64,000 bases of DNA from Pimelobacter simplex (GCF_900114845.1 NZ_FOUK01000007.1:124001-188000), one strand, 5' to 3'; shown: positions 25,489-34,716, numbered from the stretch's first letter. The notes: generated from the letters alone by a model not told the origin. Numbers and translations are program-made.

Positions 25489-26838
25489 ATGGAGCACGTC
25501 GACGTCGCGATCGTCGGAGCCGGGTACGCCGGCCTCGCGACCGCCCTGGACCTCACCGCAGCCGGACGGCAGGTCGTCGTCCTGGAGGCCGGCGACCGGG
25601 TCGGCGGCCGGGTCTGGACCCGGGCCGAGGACGGCGTCCTCGTCGACCACGGCGGCCAGTGGGTGGGCCCGGCCCAGACCGCCTTCCTGCGCTGGGCCGA
25701 CCGGTTCGGCTGTGCCCGCTTCCCCACCTACGATGCCGGCACGCACCTCGAGCTGTGGCCCGGCGAGGCCCCGCTCCCCCACGTCAGCGGCGAGCACCCG
25801 GACGCCCACGACGCCCGCGGGTACGACGACCTGGTGGCCCGCCTCGACGAACTCGCCGCGCAGGTCGACCCCGAGCACCCCGAGGCCTGCGCGTCACTGG
25901 CGGAGTGGGACTCCCGCACGTTCGACGACTGGCTGCGCGCGACGACCGGCTCGCCCGACGCGCTCCGCCGGATGCGCCTGGTGGTGCAGGGCCTGTGGGC
26001 GTGCGAGCCGCGCGAGGTCTCGCTGTTCCACGTGCTCTTCTACGTCGCGGCCGGCGGCGGCCTCGACCCGCTCCTCGGCACCCTCGGTGGCGCCCAGGAC
26101 AGCCGGTTCACCGACGGCGCCGACGGACCGGCCCGGGCCGCGGCAGCGCTGCTGGGCGACGCGGTGCGGCTGAGGAGCCCCGTCACCACGGTCGCCTGGG
26201 ACGACGACGGCGCCACGCTGACCACCGCAACCGGAACGGTCCGGGCCCGCCGCGTCGTCGTCACCGGCACGCCGCCCGCCCAGGCCCGGATCGCGTTCTC
26301 CCCCCTGCTCCCGGCCGCGCGCCGCCGCTGGCTCGCCCGCAGCCCGATGGGCGACGTCGCCAAGGTGCACGTCACCTACGCGACGCCGTTCTGGCGGGCC
26401 CGCGGGCTCTCCGGCCAGCTCACGACGTACGACGGCAGCGCGGTCGCCTACACCTTCGACAACTCCCCCGCCGACGCCTCGCGCGGCGTCGTCGCCGCTT
26501 TCGTGTACGGCGACGACTACCGCTCCTGGTCGGCCCAGCCCGCCGAGGCGCGACGGAAGGCGGTCCTCGACGTGCTGGGAGTGCTGGGCGAGGAGGCGGC
26601 GCGGCCGCTGGCGTACCACGAGCGGCTGTGGCCCGAGGAGCTGTGGGCCGAGGGCGCCTACGCCGCCGTTCCGACGCCGGGGACGTGGCTCGCCCACGCC
26701 GGCGGGCGCCGCGAGCCCGTCGGGCCGCTGCACTGGGCGGGCACGGAGACCGCCGGGATCGGCAACGGCTACATCGACGGCGCGATCAGGTCCGGCGAGC
26801 GCGCCGCTGCGGAGGTGCTGGCGAGCTGGACCGGCTGA
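25489..26838 (+). CDS. Flavin monoamine oxidase family protein
   Basis: 449 residues. The FAD dinucleotide motif VAIVGAGYAGLATALDL is at the N-terminus, with GGRVWTR and DHGGQWVGP as in monoamine oxidases. The C-terminal FAD motif HWAGTETAGIGNGYIDGAI completes the family signature. It oxidises an amine to imine and H2O2 (then aldehyde and NH3). AAGGAG lies 9 nt before the ATG. Its neighbours, a divergent NCS1 permease and a TetR, suggest an import-and-oxidise module. Its last 53 bp overlap the convergent TetR gene. Confidence 0.92.
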   Translation: MEHVDVAIVGAGYAGLATALDLTAAGRQVVVLEAGDRVGGRVWTRAEDGVLVDHGGQWVGPAQTAFLRWADRFGCARFPTYDAGTHLELWPGEAPLPHVSGEHPDAHDARGYDDLVARLDELAAQVDPEHPEACASLAEWDSRTFDDWLRATTGSPDALRRMRLVVQGLWACEPREVSLFHVLFYVAAGGGLDPLLGTLGGAQDSRFTDGADGPARAAAALLGDAVRLRSPVTTVAWDDDGATLTTATGTVRARRVVVTGTPPAQARIAFSPLLPAARRRWLARSPMGDVAKVHVTYATPFWRARGLSGQLTTYDGSAVAYTFDNSPADASRGVVAAFVYGDDYRSWSAQPAEARRKAVLDVLGVLGEEAARPLAYHERLWPEELWAEGAYAAVPTPGTWLAHAGGRREPVGPLHWAGTETAGIGNGYIDGAIRSGERAAAEVLASWTG

Positions 26839-27433
26839 GCGTCGCGGGGTCACACGCCAGCTCGAGCGCGGCCGCGTGGAGCCACAGGTCCGGCACCTTC
26901 TCGACCGGCACCTCCCGGTCGCCCAGCGTCGCGGCGACCGACAGCCCGTCGAGCAGCGCGGCGAGCCGGACCACGGCCAGCTGTGGCGCGGGCGCGGTGA
27001 ACGCTCCCTCGCGCACTCCCTGCTCGATCACGTCGAGCAGGACGGCGCGCCACCGCGACTCGAGGGTCCGGCAGAGGACGGCGGTGTCGGGGTCGCGCAG
27101 CGCACGGACCCAGAACTCCATCCAGAGCGTCCAGGCCGACACCACGGCGGACGCGTCGCCCGAGCGCTCGACCAGCAGGCGGAGCCGCTCGGGGGCAGGG
27201 CGTCCGGCGCCGACCTCGGCGTCGAGGCTGCGGTAGTAGCGGTCCTCGGACTCCTGCATCGCGGCGGCGATCACGCCGTCGAGCGTGCCGAAGTGGTAGA
27301 GCAGCAGACCCGAGCTCACGCCCGCTCGGCGGGCGATCTCGTGCGTTCGGGTCCCGGCCAGGCCGTGGTCGCGGATGACGTCGAGGGTCGCGTCGATGAT
27401 GCGCTGGCGTCGCGAGTCGGCGTCCCCGGCCAT
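26786..27433 (-). CDS. TetR-family regulator (BetI-like)
   Basis: 215 residues. N-terminal HTH: RRQRIIDATLDVIRDHGLAG then THEIARRAGVSSGLLLYHFG, the latter close to the BetI/AcrR recognition helix. The C-terminal ligand domain is helical (TLWMEFWVRALRDP). It probably represses the amine oxidase and permease operons through the palindrome at 25409. It is convergent with the amine oxidase, overlapping by 53 bp, which could add antisense control. GAGAGGGCAG precedes the ATG. Confidence 0.9.
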   Translation of the reverse strand: MAGDADSRRQRIIDATLDVIRDHGLAGTRTHEIARRAGVSSGLLLYHFGTLDGVIAAAMQESEDRYYRSLDAEVGAGRPAPERLRLLVERSGDASAVVSAWTLWMEFWVRALRDPDTAVLCRTLESRWRAVLLDVIEQGVREGAFTAPAPQLAVVRLAALLDGLSVAATLGDREVPVEKVPDLWLHAAALELACDPATLSRSSSPAPPQRRARRT

Positions 27434-27510
27434 CGCTGCCCTCTCTCGATCGGCGCCCGGATCGGCGCTCGGGAGGTCGATGCTAGAGGACGGCAGGCAC
27501 GGCCAACCCC

Positions 27511-27516
27511 TAGAGT
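27511..27516 (+). promoter_or_regulatory. -10 element of the 86-aa gene
   Basis: TAGAGT begins 12 nt before the ATG at 27523; no ribosome-binding site is present, so the transcript is probably leaderless. Confidence 0.45.
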
Positions 27517-27522
27517 CGCGCC

Positions 27523-27783
27523 ATGGCGACGATCAACGCGCAGCCGGACGACCACACGCTGCTGGTCTTCGACGGGCAGGTGCTGGAGATGTTCGGCCGC
27601 AACGACTCCCACCGCTACCACGTCTGGCAGCGGCCGCGTCTGGAGCTGGTCGACGGCAAGCGCCTGCGGGCGAAGCTGATCTGCGAGATCGGCCCGTACC
27701 ACGACTTCCCGTACGACGCCCACCGCCGCCCCGAGCTCGAGGCGCTCGCCGCGGCGCTCGCCGACGCGACCTACGCCGGCTGA
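27523..27783 (+). CDS. Hypothetical small protein
   Basis: 86 residues, soluble, with LLVFDGQVLEMFGRNDSHRY and KLICEIGPYHDFPYDAHRRP as the most distinctive stretches. No membrane segment or cysteine pair. Codon usage is like its neighbours. It overlaps the 3' end of the convergent FAD oxidoreductase by 13 bp. I do not recognise the family. It could be a short PH-like or SHOCT-adjacent protein, but nothing supports a function. Confidence 0.7.
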   Translation: MATINAQPDDHTLLVFDGQVLEMFGRNDSHRYHVWQRPRLELVDGKRLRAKLICEIGPYHDFPYDAHRRPELEALAAALADATYAG

Positions 27784-28805
27784 CCCGCGACCAGCCGCTC
27801 GGCCGCCTCGACTGCCAGCGCCGGCGCCATCTGGATGCCGTAGCCGGCCTGGCCGACGAACCAGAACACGCCGTCGACGTCGTCGTCGTAGCGCGCGACG
27901 GGCTCTCCCCCAGGTGCGAACGTGCGCAGCCCGGCCCACGCCGTGCGGACGCTGCGCAGGCCGAGCACCGTGGCCTCGTTGATCGCCTCGATGGTGCGGG
28001 CGATCTCGAGCTCGTCGGGCTTCGGGTCGCCGGGCGGGTGCGGGCTGGCGTCCTCGGGCGAGCAGAGGGCGAGCTCGCCCTCCGCCTGGAAGTACCAGCC
28101 GCCGTCGAGGTCGCAGGTGAACGGCATCCCCGCCATCGGTACGGCGGTCGGTGAGCCGAACATCGAGCGCAGCCGCGGCTCCAGGCCGATCGGCGCGGCG
28201 CCGAGCAGCCGGCCGACCTCGTCCCCCCAAGCACCGGCGGCGACCACCACGACGGGCGCCGCGACGTCTTCGCCGGCCGACGTCGAGATCCGCCACAGAC
28301 CGGCCTCGCGCACGGCGGCGGTGACCCGGGCACCGGTCCGCACGATCCCGCCGGCCGCGCGCAACGCCCGCAGGTAGCCCTGGTGCAGGCCGGCGACGTC
28401 GATCTCGCAGGCGGTGTCGTCGAGCACCGCGACCTGGGTCCAGCCGGGCCGCAGCGCGGGGTTGAGGCGCTCGGCCTCGGCGCCGTCGATCACGGCGCCG
28501 GGGATCGCGGCGGCCGCAGCCGCCGAGGAGTCGGGACCTCCGACGTACAGGCACGGCTGGGGCGTCAGCAGCGGGCCGGCGACGTCGAGGGACGGGTCGT
28601 CGAGGAAGGGGCGGCTCGCGAGCGTCAGCCGGCGCACCTCGGGCGGCCCGTAGCCGCCGATCCAGGTCGCGGCCGAGCGGCCGGTGGTGTGCTTGGCCAG
28701 CTCGTTCTCGGCCTCCAGCACGCAGACGGCCCGGCCGCGGGCGGCGAGCTCGTGGCCGATCGACGCGCCGGCGATGCCGCCGCCGACGACGAGGACGTCG
28801 TACAT
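27771..28805 (-). CDS. DadA/GlyD-like FAD-dependent amino-acid oxidoreductase
   Basis: 344 residues. The FAD motif VLVVGGGIAGASIGHELAA is followed by a DAO fold with HTTGRSAATW and the C-terminal FWFVGQAGYGIQMAPAL. DAO-family enzymes oxidise D-amino acids, glycine derivatives or secondary amines to a 2-oxo acid or imine. Last gene of the 12-gene operon, 10 bp after the EamA gene, with AGGAGACAC before the ATG. In the operon context it may generate the 2-oxo acid used by the ThDP decarboxylase, or remove an N-substituent from the imported compound. Confidence 0.88.
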   Translation of the reverse strand: MYDVLVVGGGIAGASIGHELAARGRAVCVLEAENELAKHTTGRSAATWIGGYGPPEVRRLTLASRPFLDDPSLDVAGPLLTPQPCLYVGGPDSSAAAAAAIPGAVIDGAEAERLNPALRPGWTQVAVLDDTACEIDVAGLHQGYLRALRAAGGIVRTGARVTAAVREAGLWRISTSAGEDVAAPVVVVAAGAWGDEVGRLLGAAPIGLEPRLRSMFGSPTAVPMAGMPFTCDLDGGWYFQAEGELALCSPEDASPHPPGDPKPDELEIARTIEAINEATVLGLRSVRTAWAGLRTFAPGGEPVARYDDDVDGVFWFVGQAGYGIQMAPALAVEAAERLVAGQPA

Positions 28806-28815
28806 CAGGTGTCTC

Positions 28816-29721
28816 CTAGGCGTGGGACGTAGGGGGTTCGGGGACCGGCTCGGCGGCCGGGCGGGCGACGACCATGAGCATCGCGACGAGGATGAGCCCA
28901 CCGCCGCCGAGCGTGCGCGGGCCGAGCGTCTCGGACCAGAGCAGGGCGCCGAGGACGGCGGCCCAGACCGGCTCGAGCACCATGAGGACCGCGGCCTGGC
29001 CGGAGTCGATGTGTCCTTGCGCCCAGGTCTGGACGAGGAGCGTCCCGGCGCCGGCGATCACGGCGAGGTAGACGAACGCCGGCAGGTCCGCGCGTCCGGG
29101 CAGGGTCAGGCCGTCGCTCGCGCCCATCCCGGTGAGCAGCACGCCCATCGTGGCGAGCTGCACGAACGTCAGCGCGAACGCCTCGCCCGGGCGCGCCCAG
29201 CGGCCGAGCGCCAGGATGTGCACGGCGTAGAGGACGGCGGACAGGAGCGTGAGCGCCTCACCGGTGCCGAACGCCCACCCCCGCAGCGACATCACGGCGA
29301 CTCCGGTCGTGGCGACCACGACGGCGACGCCCGTGAGCCGGTCGATCCCGCGCCCGGGAAGGACGGCGGCGAGGAGCGGCGTGAACACGACGTACATCGC
29401 CACGACGAAGGCAGCGACGGTCGGCGCGGTGTGCGACAGCCCGTGGAACTGCAGCAGCTGTGCGCCCGCGTAGAGCACGCCGAGCCCGATCCCGACCCGC
29501 ACGGTGTGACCGGAGAGACCGCGCAGCAGGCGCGGTGCGACGACGAGCAGCACCATCGCCGCGACGAGGTAGCGCAGGCCGAGGTAGTCGGCCACCGGCA
29601 GCCGGTCGAGCAGGTGCTTGGAGAGGCCGAACGTCGAGCCCCACACGGCGGTGACGCCGACGAGGGCCAGCGCCGCGGTACGACGGGTGCGGACGTCGTA
29701 CCGGACGGCGGCGACGGTCAC
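28816..29721 (-). CDS. EamA/DMT-family transporter
   Basis: 301 residues, ten predicted helices in two EamA repeats (ALVGVTAVWGSTFGLSKHLL at the start; GAGTLLVQTWAQGHIDSGQA in the second repeat). Likely exports a metabolite or amino acid. GTG at 29721 overlaps the stop of the aldehyde dehydrogenase gene (GTGA), so it belongs to the catabolic operon; it may relieve build-up of an intermediate. Confidence 0.87.
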   Translation of the reverse strand: MTVAAVRYDVRTRRTAALALVGVTAVWGSTFGLSKHLLDRLPVADYLGLRYLVAAMVLLVVAPRLLRGLSGHTVRVGIGLGVLYAGAQLLQFHGLSHTAPTVAAFVVAMYVVFTPLLAAVLPGRGIDRLTGVAVVVATTGVAVMSLRGWAFGTGEALTLLSAVLYAVHILALGRWARPGEAFALTFVQLATMGVLLTGMGASDGLTLPGRADLPAFVYLAVIAGAGTLLVQTWAQGHIDSGQAAVLMVLEPVWAAVLGALLWSETLGPRTLGGGGLILVAMLMVVARPAAEPVPEPPTSHA

Positions 29722-31130
29722 CGCTGGACCGACTTGGTCTCGAGGAACTCCTCGATCCCGAACCGGCCGAGCTCGCGCCCGTTGCCCGAGCGTCCGTAGC
29801 CCCCGAAGGGCGCTGCCGGGTTGAAGGCCGCGCCGTTGAGGTCGACCTGGCCGGTGCGCATCCGGCGTGCGATCGCCAGTGCCCGGGCGGGATCGGCAGA
29901 CCACACCGCCCCGTGCAGGCCGTACGGCGTGGCGTTGGCCAGCGCGACCGCGTCGGCGTCGGTGTCGTGGCCCTGGATCGTGAGCACCGGGCCGAAGACC
30001 TCGTCGCGGACCACCTCGGCGTCGGGCGCGACATCGGTGAGGACCGTCGCTGCGTGGAAGTGCCCCACGGCGCGCGGACGCCCGGAGCCGCCGGTGACGA
30101 CACGCGCCCCCGCGGCGACCGCCCGGTCGACGAACCCGGCGACCGTGGCCCGCTGCGCGGCGGAGACGACCGGGCCCAGCCAGGTGTCCTCGTCGAGCGG
30201 GTCGCCGAGCACGAGCGCCTCGGCCGCGGCGGCCGCGATCTCGGTCGCCTCCCCCAGCACCGAGGTGGGGACGAGCAGCCGCGACCACGCGCTGCAGGTC
30301 TGCCCGGAGTTGAGCATCGCCGCCTGCACGCTGGCCGTCACGGCCGGCACCAGGTCGGCGTCGTCGAGCACGACGCTGGCGGACTTGCCGCCGAGCTCGA
30401 GGCATACCCGCTTGACCGCGGGTGCGGCGAGTGCGGTGATCCGGGCTCCCACGGCCGTCGAGCCGGTGAACGAGACGACGTCCACGTCGGGGTGGGTGAC
30501 CAGCGCCTCCCCCACGACCGCGCCGGCCCCCGGCACGAGGTTGAGCACGCCGGCCGGGAGGCCCGCGCGTTCGGCCGCCTCGACCAGCAGGTACGCCGAG
30601 AGCGGGGTGAGCTCAGCCGGCTTGAGGACCACCGTGCAGCCCGCCACCAGAGCGCCGCCGAGCTTGGCCAGCACCTGGTAGAAGGGATAGTTCCAGGGGG
30701 TGATGCAGGCCGCGACGCCCGCCGCCTCGCGCAGCACCAGCGACGAGCCGACCTGCTCCTCCCACGCGACGTCCTTGGCCGCGTCGAGGTAGCCGCGCAG
30801 CACCGCGAGGCCGAGGTCGACATGGGCCTCCCGGGCGATCGCGACCGGTGCGCCGACCTCGGCGACCGTGGTCGCCACCAGCTCGTCGTGTGCGCCCGCG
30901 AGCTCGTCGTACCAGCGCTCCAGGACGTCGACCCGGTCGGCGACCGGCGCCCCCGCCCAGGCCGGGAAGGCCGCGCGGGCGGCGGCGACGGCGTCGTCGA
31001 CGTCGCGCGGGCCGCCCTCGGCGACCCGCGCGATCACCTGCTCCGTCGCGGGGTTCTCGACCTCGCGGCTGCCGGCGTCGTACGGCGTCCGCCAGCGGCC
31101 GCCGAGGTAGAGGCGACCCCGCGTCGTCAC
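29718..31130 (-). CDS. NAD(P)-dependent aldehyde dehydrogenase
   Basis: 470 residues. Hallmarks: ITPWNYPFYQVLAKLGGAL, FTGSTAVG, LELGGKSASVVLDDAD (general-base Glu), NSGQTCSAWSRL (catalytic Cys) and DEVFGPVLTI. It oxidises an aldehyde to the acid. In the operon it follows the amino-acid dehydrogenase and ThDP decarboxylase genes, so the natural substrate should be the aldehyde left after 2-oxo-acid decarboxylation. Start GTG at 31130 overlaps the previous stop (GTGA). Confidence 0.92.
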   Translation of the reverse strand: MTTRGRLYLGGRWRTPYDAGSREVENPATEQVIARVAEGGPRDVDDAVAAARAAFPAWAGAPVADRVDVLERWYDELAGAHDELVATTVAEVGAPVAIAREAHVDLGLAVLRGYLDAAKDVAWEEQVGSSLVLREAAGVAACITPWNYPFYQVLAKLGGALVAGCTVVLKPAELTPLSAYLLVEAAERAGLPAGVLNLVPGAGAVVGEALVTHPDVDVVSFTGSTAVGARITALAAPAVKRVCLELGGKSASVVLDDADLVPAVTASVQAAMLNSGQTCSAWSRLLVPTSVLGEATEIAAAAAEALVLGDPLDEDTWLGPVVSAAQRATVAGFVDRAVAAGARVVTGGSGRPRAVGHFHAATVLTDVAPDAEVVRDEVFGPVLTIQGHDTDADAVALANATPYGLHGAVWSADPARALAIARRMRTGQVDLNGAAFNPAAPFGGYGRSGNGRELGRFGIEEFLETKSVQR

Positions 31131-32305
31131 CCCGTGACCCCGAAGCGCTCCCGCAGGGCGGCGGAGTTGCGGGCCGTGAGCTCGAGCGCGCACTCGCGCA
31201 GGGAGCGGCCCGATGCGTCGGCGGCGTCGCCGACCTCGGTGAGGAGGCGGCGCATGACCGCGTCGATCTTGGCGAACGACGACGCCGAGGTCGGCGCGAC
31301 GTCACCGAAGACGACCCACCACCACCAGGCGTTGGTCATCACGTTGGCCAGGAAGTCCGGTACGACGGGGATCCCGCGCGCCACGAGCGACGCCTCGGCC
31401 TCCGGCAGGGTGGGCATGTTGGCGCCCTCGACGACGATCCGGGCCTGCACGCGGCCGGCGTCCTCGGGCTGGATGACGTAGGACATCGCGGCCGGCACGA
31501 GCAGGTCGCACGGCACGTCGAGCCACGCGTCGCGGTCGCCGAGCTCGACGCCCTCGGGCAGGGACGAGCGGGCGATCACGCCGAGCCCGTCGCGCGCGGC
31601 GAGCAGCGCCTCGACGTCCAGGCCCCGGTCGTCGCGGATCAGGCCCTCGCGGTCGGCCACCGCGACCACCTTGACGCCGGCGGCGGCCAGGTAGCGCGCA
31701 GCGGCGCCACCGATGGAGCCGAAGCCCTGCACGACGGCGGTCGCCTCGCCGGCCACGATGCCCTCGCGCTCGGCCATCACCAGGGCGGCCTGCGCGACGC
31801 CGTACCCGCCGACGAGGTCGCCGAGCGAGATGCCGCCGACCATGTCGGCGAAGGCCGTCGCCAGGCGCTCGCGCGCCGCGGGAGCGTCGTCCAGCGTGGC
31901 GAAGACGGCCTCGACGGTGGACGGCAGGCCGAGGTCGGCCGCGACCTTGTCGATGGTCTCCTGGCGCAGACCGAAATCCTCACCGGTGTTCCACTGCTCC
32001 TTGACGACCGGCAGCACCGCGGCGAGGAAGCGGTGGAGCACCTCGGTGGCCTGCGGGTCGGCGGGGTCGACGTCGATCCCGCCCTTCCCGCCGCCCAGCG
32101 GGAGGTAGCGGTCGGCGGGGTCGTAGACCAGCGCCTCCTTGCGGGTCATCCCCTGTGCCAGACCGCGCACCTCGGCGAGCGAGCAGCCCTCGCGCAGGCG
32201 CAGGCCGCCGCTGGCCAGACCGCGCACGAGCGTGTCGATGACGACGTACCCCTTGCGGCCGGTGACCGGGTCGGTCCAGGTGATCTCGAGCAGGCTGTCG
32301 GTCAT
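31127..32305 (-). CDS. Glu/Leu/Phe/Val-type amino-acid dehydrogenase
   Basis: 392 residues. The catalytic lysine lies in PLGGGKGGIDVDP and the NAD-binding motif is VVQGFGSIGGAAARYLA. It also has VEGANMPTLPEAEA and an unusual run of tryptophans in TNAWWWWVVFGD. Reversible oxidative deamination of an amino acid to its 2-oxo acid. Position between the ThDP decarboxylase and aldehyde dehydrogenase genes suggests it feeds the decarboxylase. Substrate range cannot be assigned; the sequence is divergent from housekeeping GdhA. The start overlaps the preceding stop by 4 bp. Confidence 0.88.
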   Translation of the reverse strand: MTDSLLEITWTDPVTGRKGYVVIDTLVRGLASGGLRLREGCSLAEVRGLAQGMTRKEALVYDPADRYLPLGGGKGGIDVDPADPQATEVLHRFLAAVLPVVKEQWNTGEDFGLRQETIDKVAADLGLPSTVEAVFATLDDAPAARERLATAFADMVGGISLGDLVGGYGVAQAALVMAEREGIVAGEATAVVQGFGSIGGAAARYLAAAGVKVVAVADREGLIRDDRGLDVEALLAARDGLGVIARSSLPEGVELGDRDAWLDVPCDLLVPAAMSYVIQPEDAGRVQARIVVEGANMPTLPEAEASLVARGIPVVPDFLANVMTNAWWWWVVFGDVAPTSASSFAKIDAVMRRLLTEVGDAADASGRSLRECALELTARNSAALRERFGVTG

Positions 32306-33921
32306 CGGGCTTCTCCTTCACCGGGCATCTGCCGGGGCATGCGGACGTGGATCACGGTGGGCCGATCCGCGGCGAGCGCGTCGCGAACGGCGGTGGTGAG
32401 GTCGGCCGGCGTGCCGTCCGCACCGAGGTCGACGGTGACGCCGAGGCAGCCGACGGCACGGCCGAGCGCCGCGAAGTCGGGGGCCGGGAAGGTCACCGCG
32501 TGGACCGGGTCGCCCCGGTCGGCCATCTCGTTGCGGATCTCGCCGTAGCCGGAGTTGTCGACGACCACGACGGGGAGCGCGATCCGCAGCTCGGCCGCGG
32601 TGGCCAGCTCGGCGACGGTGAACATGACACCGCCGTCGCCCAGCATCGCGACGACCGGGCGGTCCGGGTTGCCGACCTTCGCGCCGATGCCCGCGGGCAG
32701 GCCGAAGCCGAGCGTGCCGTAGCCCGTCGGGAACAGGTACGACGACGGCCCGTGCGTCGCGAGGTTCGCCAGCGTGCCGAGGTAGCAGGCCATCGCGTTG
32801 TCGGTGGCCATCACCACGTCGCGCGGTACGGCGGCCGCGAGCGCCGCGACCACCTCGAGCCACTCGGCGCCCTCGGCCTGGGCGTCCTTGGCCTTGCGCT
32901 CGCGCCACGCGGCGGCATCCGGCCGGGCCGGCTCCCCCGCACCCAGCGCCTCGAGCAGCGCGTCGAGAGCGAGCGCCGCGTCACCGAGCACCGCCACCGC
33001 GGGCGCGGCGTTGGTGACCATGCCGACGGGGTCGACGTCGACGCGGACGAGCTTGCCGGTCACCGGCAGCGGGCCGTACCAGAGGTCGGCCGGGGCCAGC
33101 TCGGTGCCGATCGCCACGACCACGTCGGCCTCGTCGGCGAGCGCCTTGATCGTGGGCAGGTGGATGCCGGCGCCCAGGGCCAGCGGGTGGTCCTCGGCGA
33201 GCACCCCCTTGCCGTTGGTGGTCGACACGACCAGCGCGCCGAGCCGCTCGGCGAGCGCCTGCACCTGCGGCGCGGCCCCCCGCGCCCCGCCTCCGACGAC
33301 GAGCAGCGGAGCGGTCGCGCCGTCGAGAACCCCCGCCGCAGCAGCGATCGAGGCCGCGGGCGCGGCAAGCGGCGCCGCGACGACGGGCGCGACGAGGACG
33401 ACGTCGGCCGTCTCCTCGAGCACGTCGAGCGGCACCTCCAGGTGCACCGGCCGCGGGCGACCCGACGTCATGATCGAGAACGCCTGGGCCACCGCGGTCG
33501 GGATCTCGGCAACGCTCGTCGGGCGCAGGCTCGCCGCCGCGACCGCGGCCAGGGCGGCACCCTGGTCGCGGGTCTCGTGCAGCAGGCCGTTGCCGGTCGC
33601 AGGATGCCGCAGCGGCAGCCCCGGCGAGACCACGAGCACCGGGATCGAGTCGGAGTAGGCCTGGCCGACGGCGGTCGCGGCGTTGAGCAGCGCCGGACCG
33701 CTCGTGACGATCGCGACGCCGACGCGGCCCGTCGTACGGGCGTATCCGTCGGCGGCGTAGCCCGCACCCTGCTCGTGGCGGGTGCTCACGTGCCGCACCC
33801 CGTGGGCCGGGAGGTGCCGGTAGATCTCGAGGTTGTGCGTGCCGGGGATGCCGAACGCGACCTCGACCCCGTGCGCGGCGAGGGCGGCGACGAGCGCCTC
33901 TCCCCCAGTCATGAGTGCCAT
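32302..33921 (-). CDS. ThDP-dependent 2-oxo-acid decarboxylase (AruI/acetolactate-synthase-like)
   Basis: 539 residues with three ThDP-enzyme domains. N-terminal PYR domain: AFGIPGTHNLEIYR and the ThDP-activating glutamate in STRHEQGAGYAADGYAR. Middle domain without an obvious FAD requirement. C-terminal PP domain with the ThDP motif MLGDGGVMF ending VVDNSGYGEI. The closest remembered relative is 5-guanidino-2-oxopentanoate decarboxylase AruI (GIPG then RHEQGAGF), but acetolactate synthase and benzoylformate decarboxylase share the fold. The amino-acid and aldehyde dehydrogenase genes beside it favour decarboxylation to an aldehyde. 3-bp gap to the SDR gene. Confidence 0.85.
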   Translation of the reverse strand: MALMTGGEALVAALAAHGVEVAFGIPGTHNLEIYRHLPAHGVRHVSTRHEQGAGYAADGYARTTGRVGVAIVTSGPALLNAATAVGQAYSDSIPVLVVSPGLPLRHPATGNGLLHETRDQGAALAAVAAASLRPTSVAEIPTAVAQAFSIMTSGRPRPVHLEVPLDVLEETADVVLVAPVVAAPLAAPAASIAAAAGVLDGATAPLLVVGGGARGAAPQVQALAERLGALVVSTTNGKGVLAEDHPLALGAGIHLPTIKALADEADVVVAIGTELAPADLWYGPLPVTGKLVRVDVDPVGMVTNAAPAVAVLGDAALALDALLEALGAGEPARPDAAAWRERKAKDAQAEGAEWLEVVAALAAAVPRDVVMATDNAMACYLGTLANLATHGPSSYLFPTGYGTLGFGLPAGIGAKVGNPDRPVVAMLGDGGVMFTVAELATAAELRIALPVVVVDNSGYGEIRNEMADRGDPVHAVTFPAPDFAALGRAVGCLGVTVDLGADGTPADLTTAVRDALAADRPTVIHVRMPRQMPGEGEAR

Positions 33922-33924
33922 GGA

Positions 33925-34716
33925 TCAGGATCCCTTCGACGAGTCGGCGTAGACGACCTTGCCCAACCACTGTCCTCCGTCGACGCTCAGCACGTCGCCG
34001 GTGATGTAGCCGGCCCGGCGCGGGTCGAGAAGGAAGGCCGCCGACTCGGCGACCTCCTCGGGCGTCGTGAAGCGGGCTGCGGGGACCGAGCCGAGCACGC
34101 GGGCCCGGTCGGCCTCGGTCGGCCAGAGCGCCGCACCGGCGCCCTCGGTCTCGGTCGGACCGGGCGAGATGCAGTTGACGCGGACGCCGCGCGCCCCCCA
34201 CTCCGACGCGAGCGTGCGCGTCATCGCGAGGATGCCGCCCTTGGCCGCGGCGCTGTGCACCGTGCCCGGGTGGCCGTGCCACGCGTACGACGCGATCACG
34301 TTGAGGATCGCGCCCTCCCCCTGCGCCAGCATGTGCTGGGCCGCGGCGCGGGTGGCGTAGAACGTGCCGTTGAGGACGATGTCGACGACGGCCCGCCAGC
34401 CGCCCGGCGAGAGGTCCTCGGCGGGACAGACGAAGTTGCCCGCCGCGTTGTTGACGAGGGCGTCGATCCGGCCGAAGTCGGCCACGACGCCGTCGACGGC
34501 AGCGGTCACCGCGTCGGCGTCGCGCACGTCGCAGCTCGCGAATCCCGCGCGCACGCCGTGCTTCTCGGCCATCCGGACGGTCTCCTCCAGCGGCTCGGTC
34601 CGGCGGCCGAGGACGACGACGTCGCCCCCGCCCGCGGCGTACCGCAGCGCGACGGCGCGGCCGATCCCGGACCCGCCACCGGTCACCAGCGCGACCTTGC
34701 CGGCGAACTCACTCAT
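33925..34716 (-). CDS. SDR oxidoreductase, 2,4-dienoyl-CoA-reductase-like
   Basis: 263 residues. NADP(H) motif ALVTGGGSGIGRAVAL, NNAAGNFVCPAEDLSPGGW and the C-terminal PGPTETEGAG. The usual YxxxK tyrosine is replaced: the segment is HSAAAKGGILAM, as in dienoyl-CoA reductase-type SDRs, which use other residues around the lysine. That agrees with its position after acyl-CoA ligase and acyl-CoA dehydrogenase genes. It probably reduces or isomerises an unsaturated acyl-CoA. ATGA overlap with the upstream gene. Confidence 0.87.
   Translation of the reverse strand: MSEFAGKVALVTGGGSGIGRAVALRYAAGGGDVVVLGRRTEPLEETVRMAEKHGVRAGFASCDVRDADAVTAAVDGVVADFGRIDALVNNAAGNFVCPAEDLSPGGWRAVVDIVLNGTFYATRAAAQHMLAQGEGAILNVIASYAWHGHPGTVHSAAAKGGILAMTRTLASEWGARGVRVNCISPGPTETEGAGAALWPTEADRARVLGSVPAARFTTPEEVAESAAFLLDPRRAGYITGDVLSVDGGQWLGKVVYADSSKGS

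Noticed and set aside
32302..33921. Naming the ThDP enzyme ilvB or aruI
   Set aside because: Resemblance to AruI is from memory and several ThDP decarboxylases share these motifs; only a family-level call is safe.
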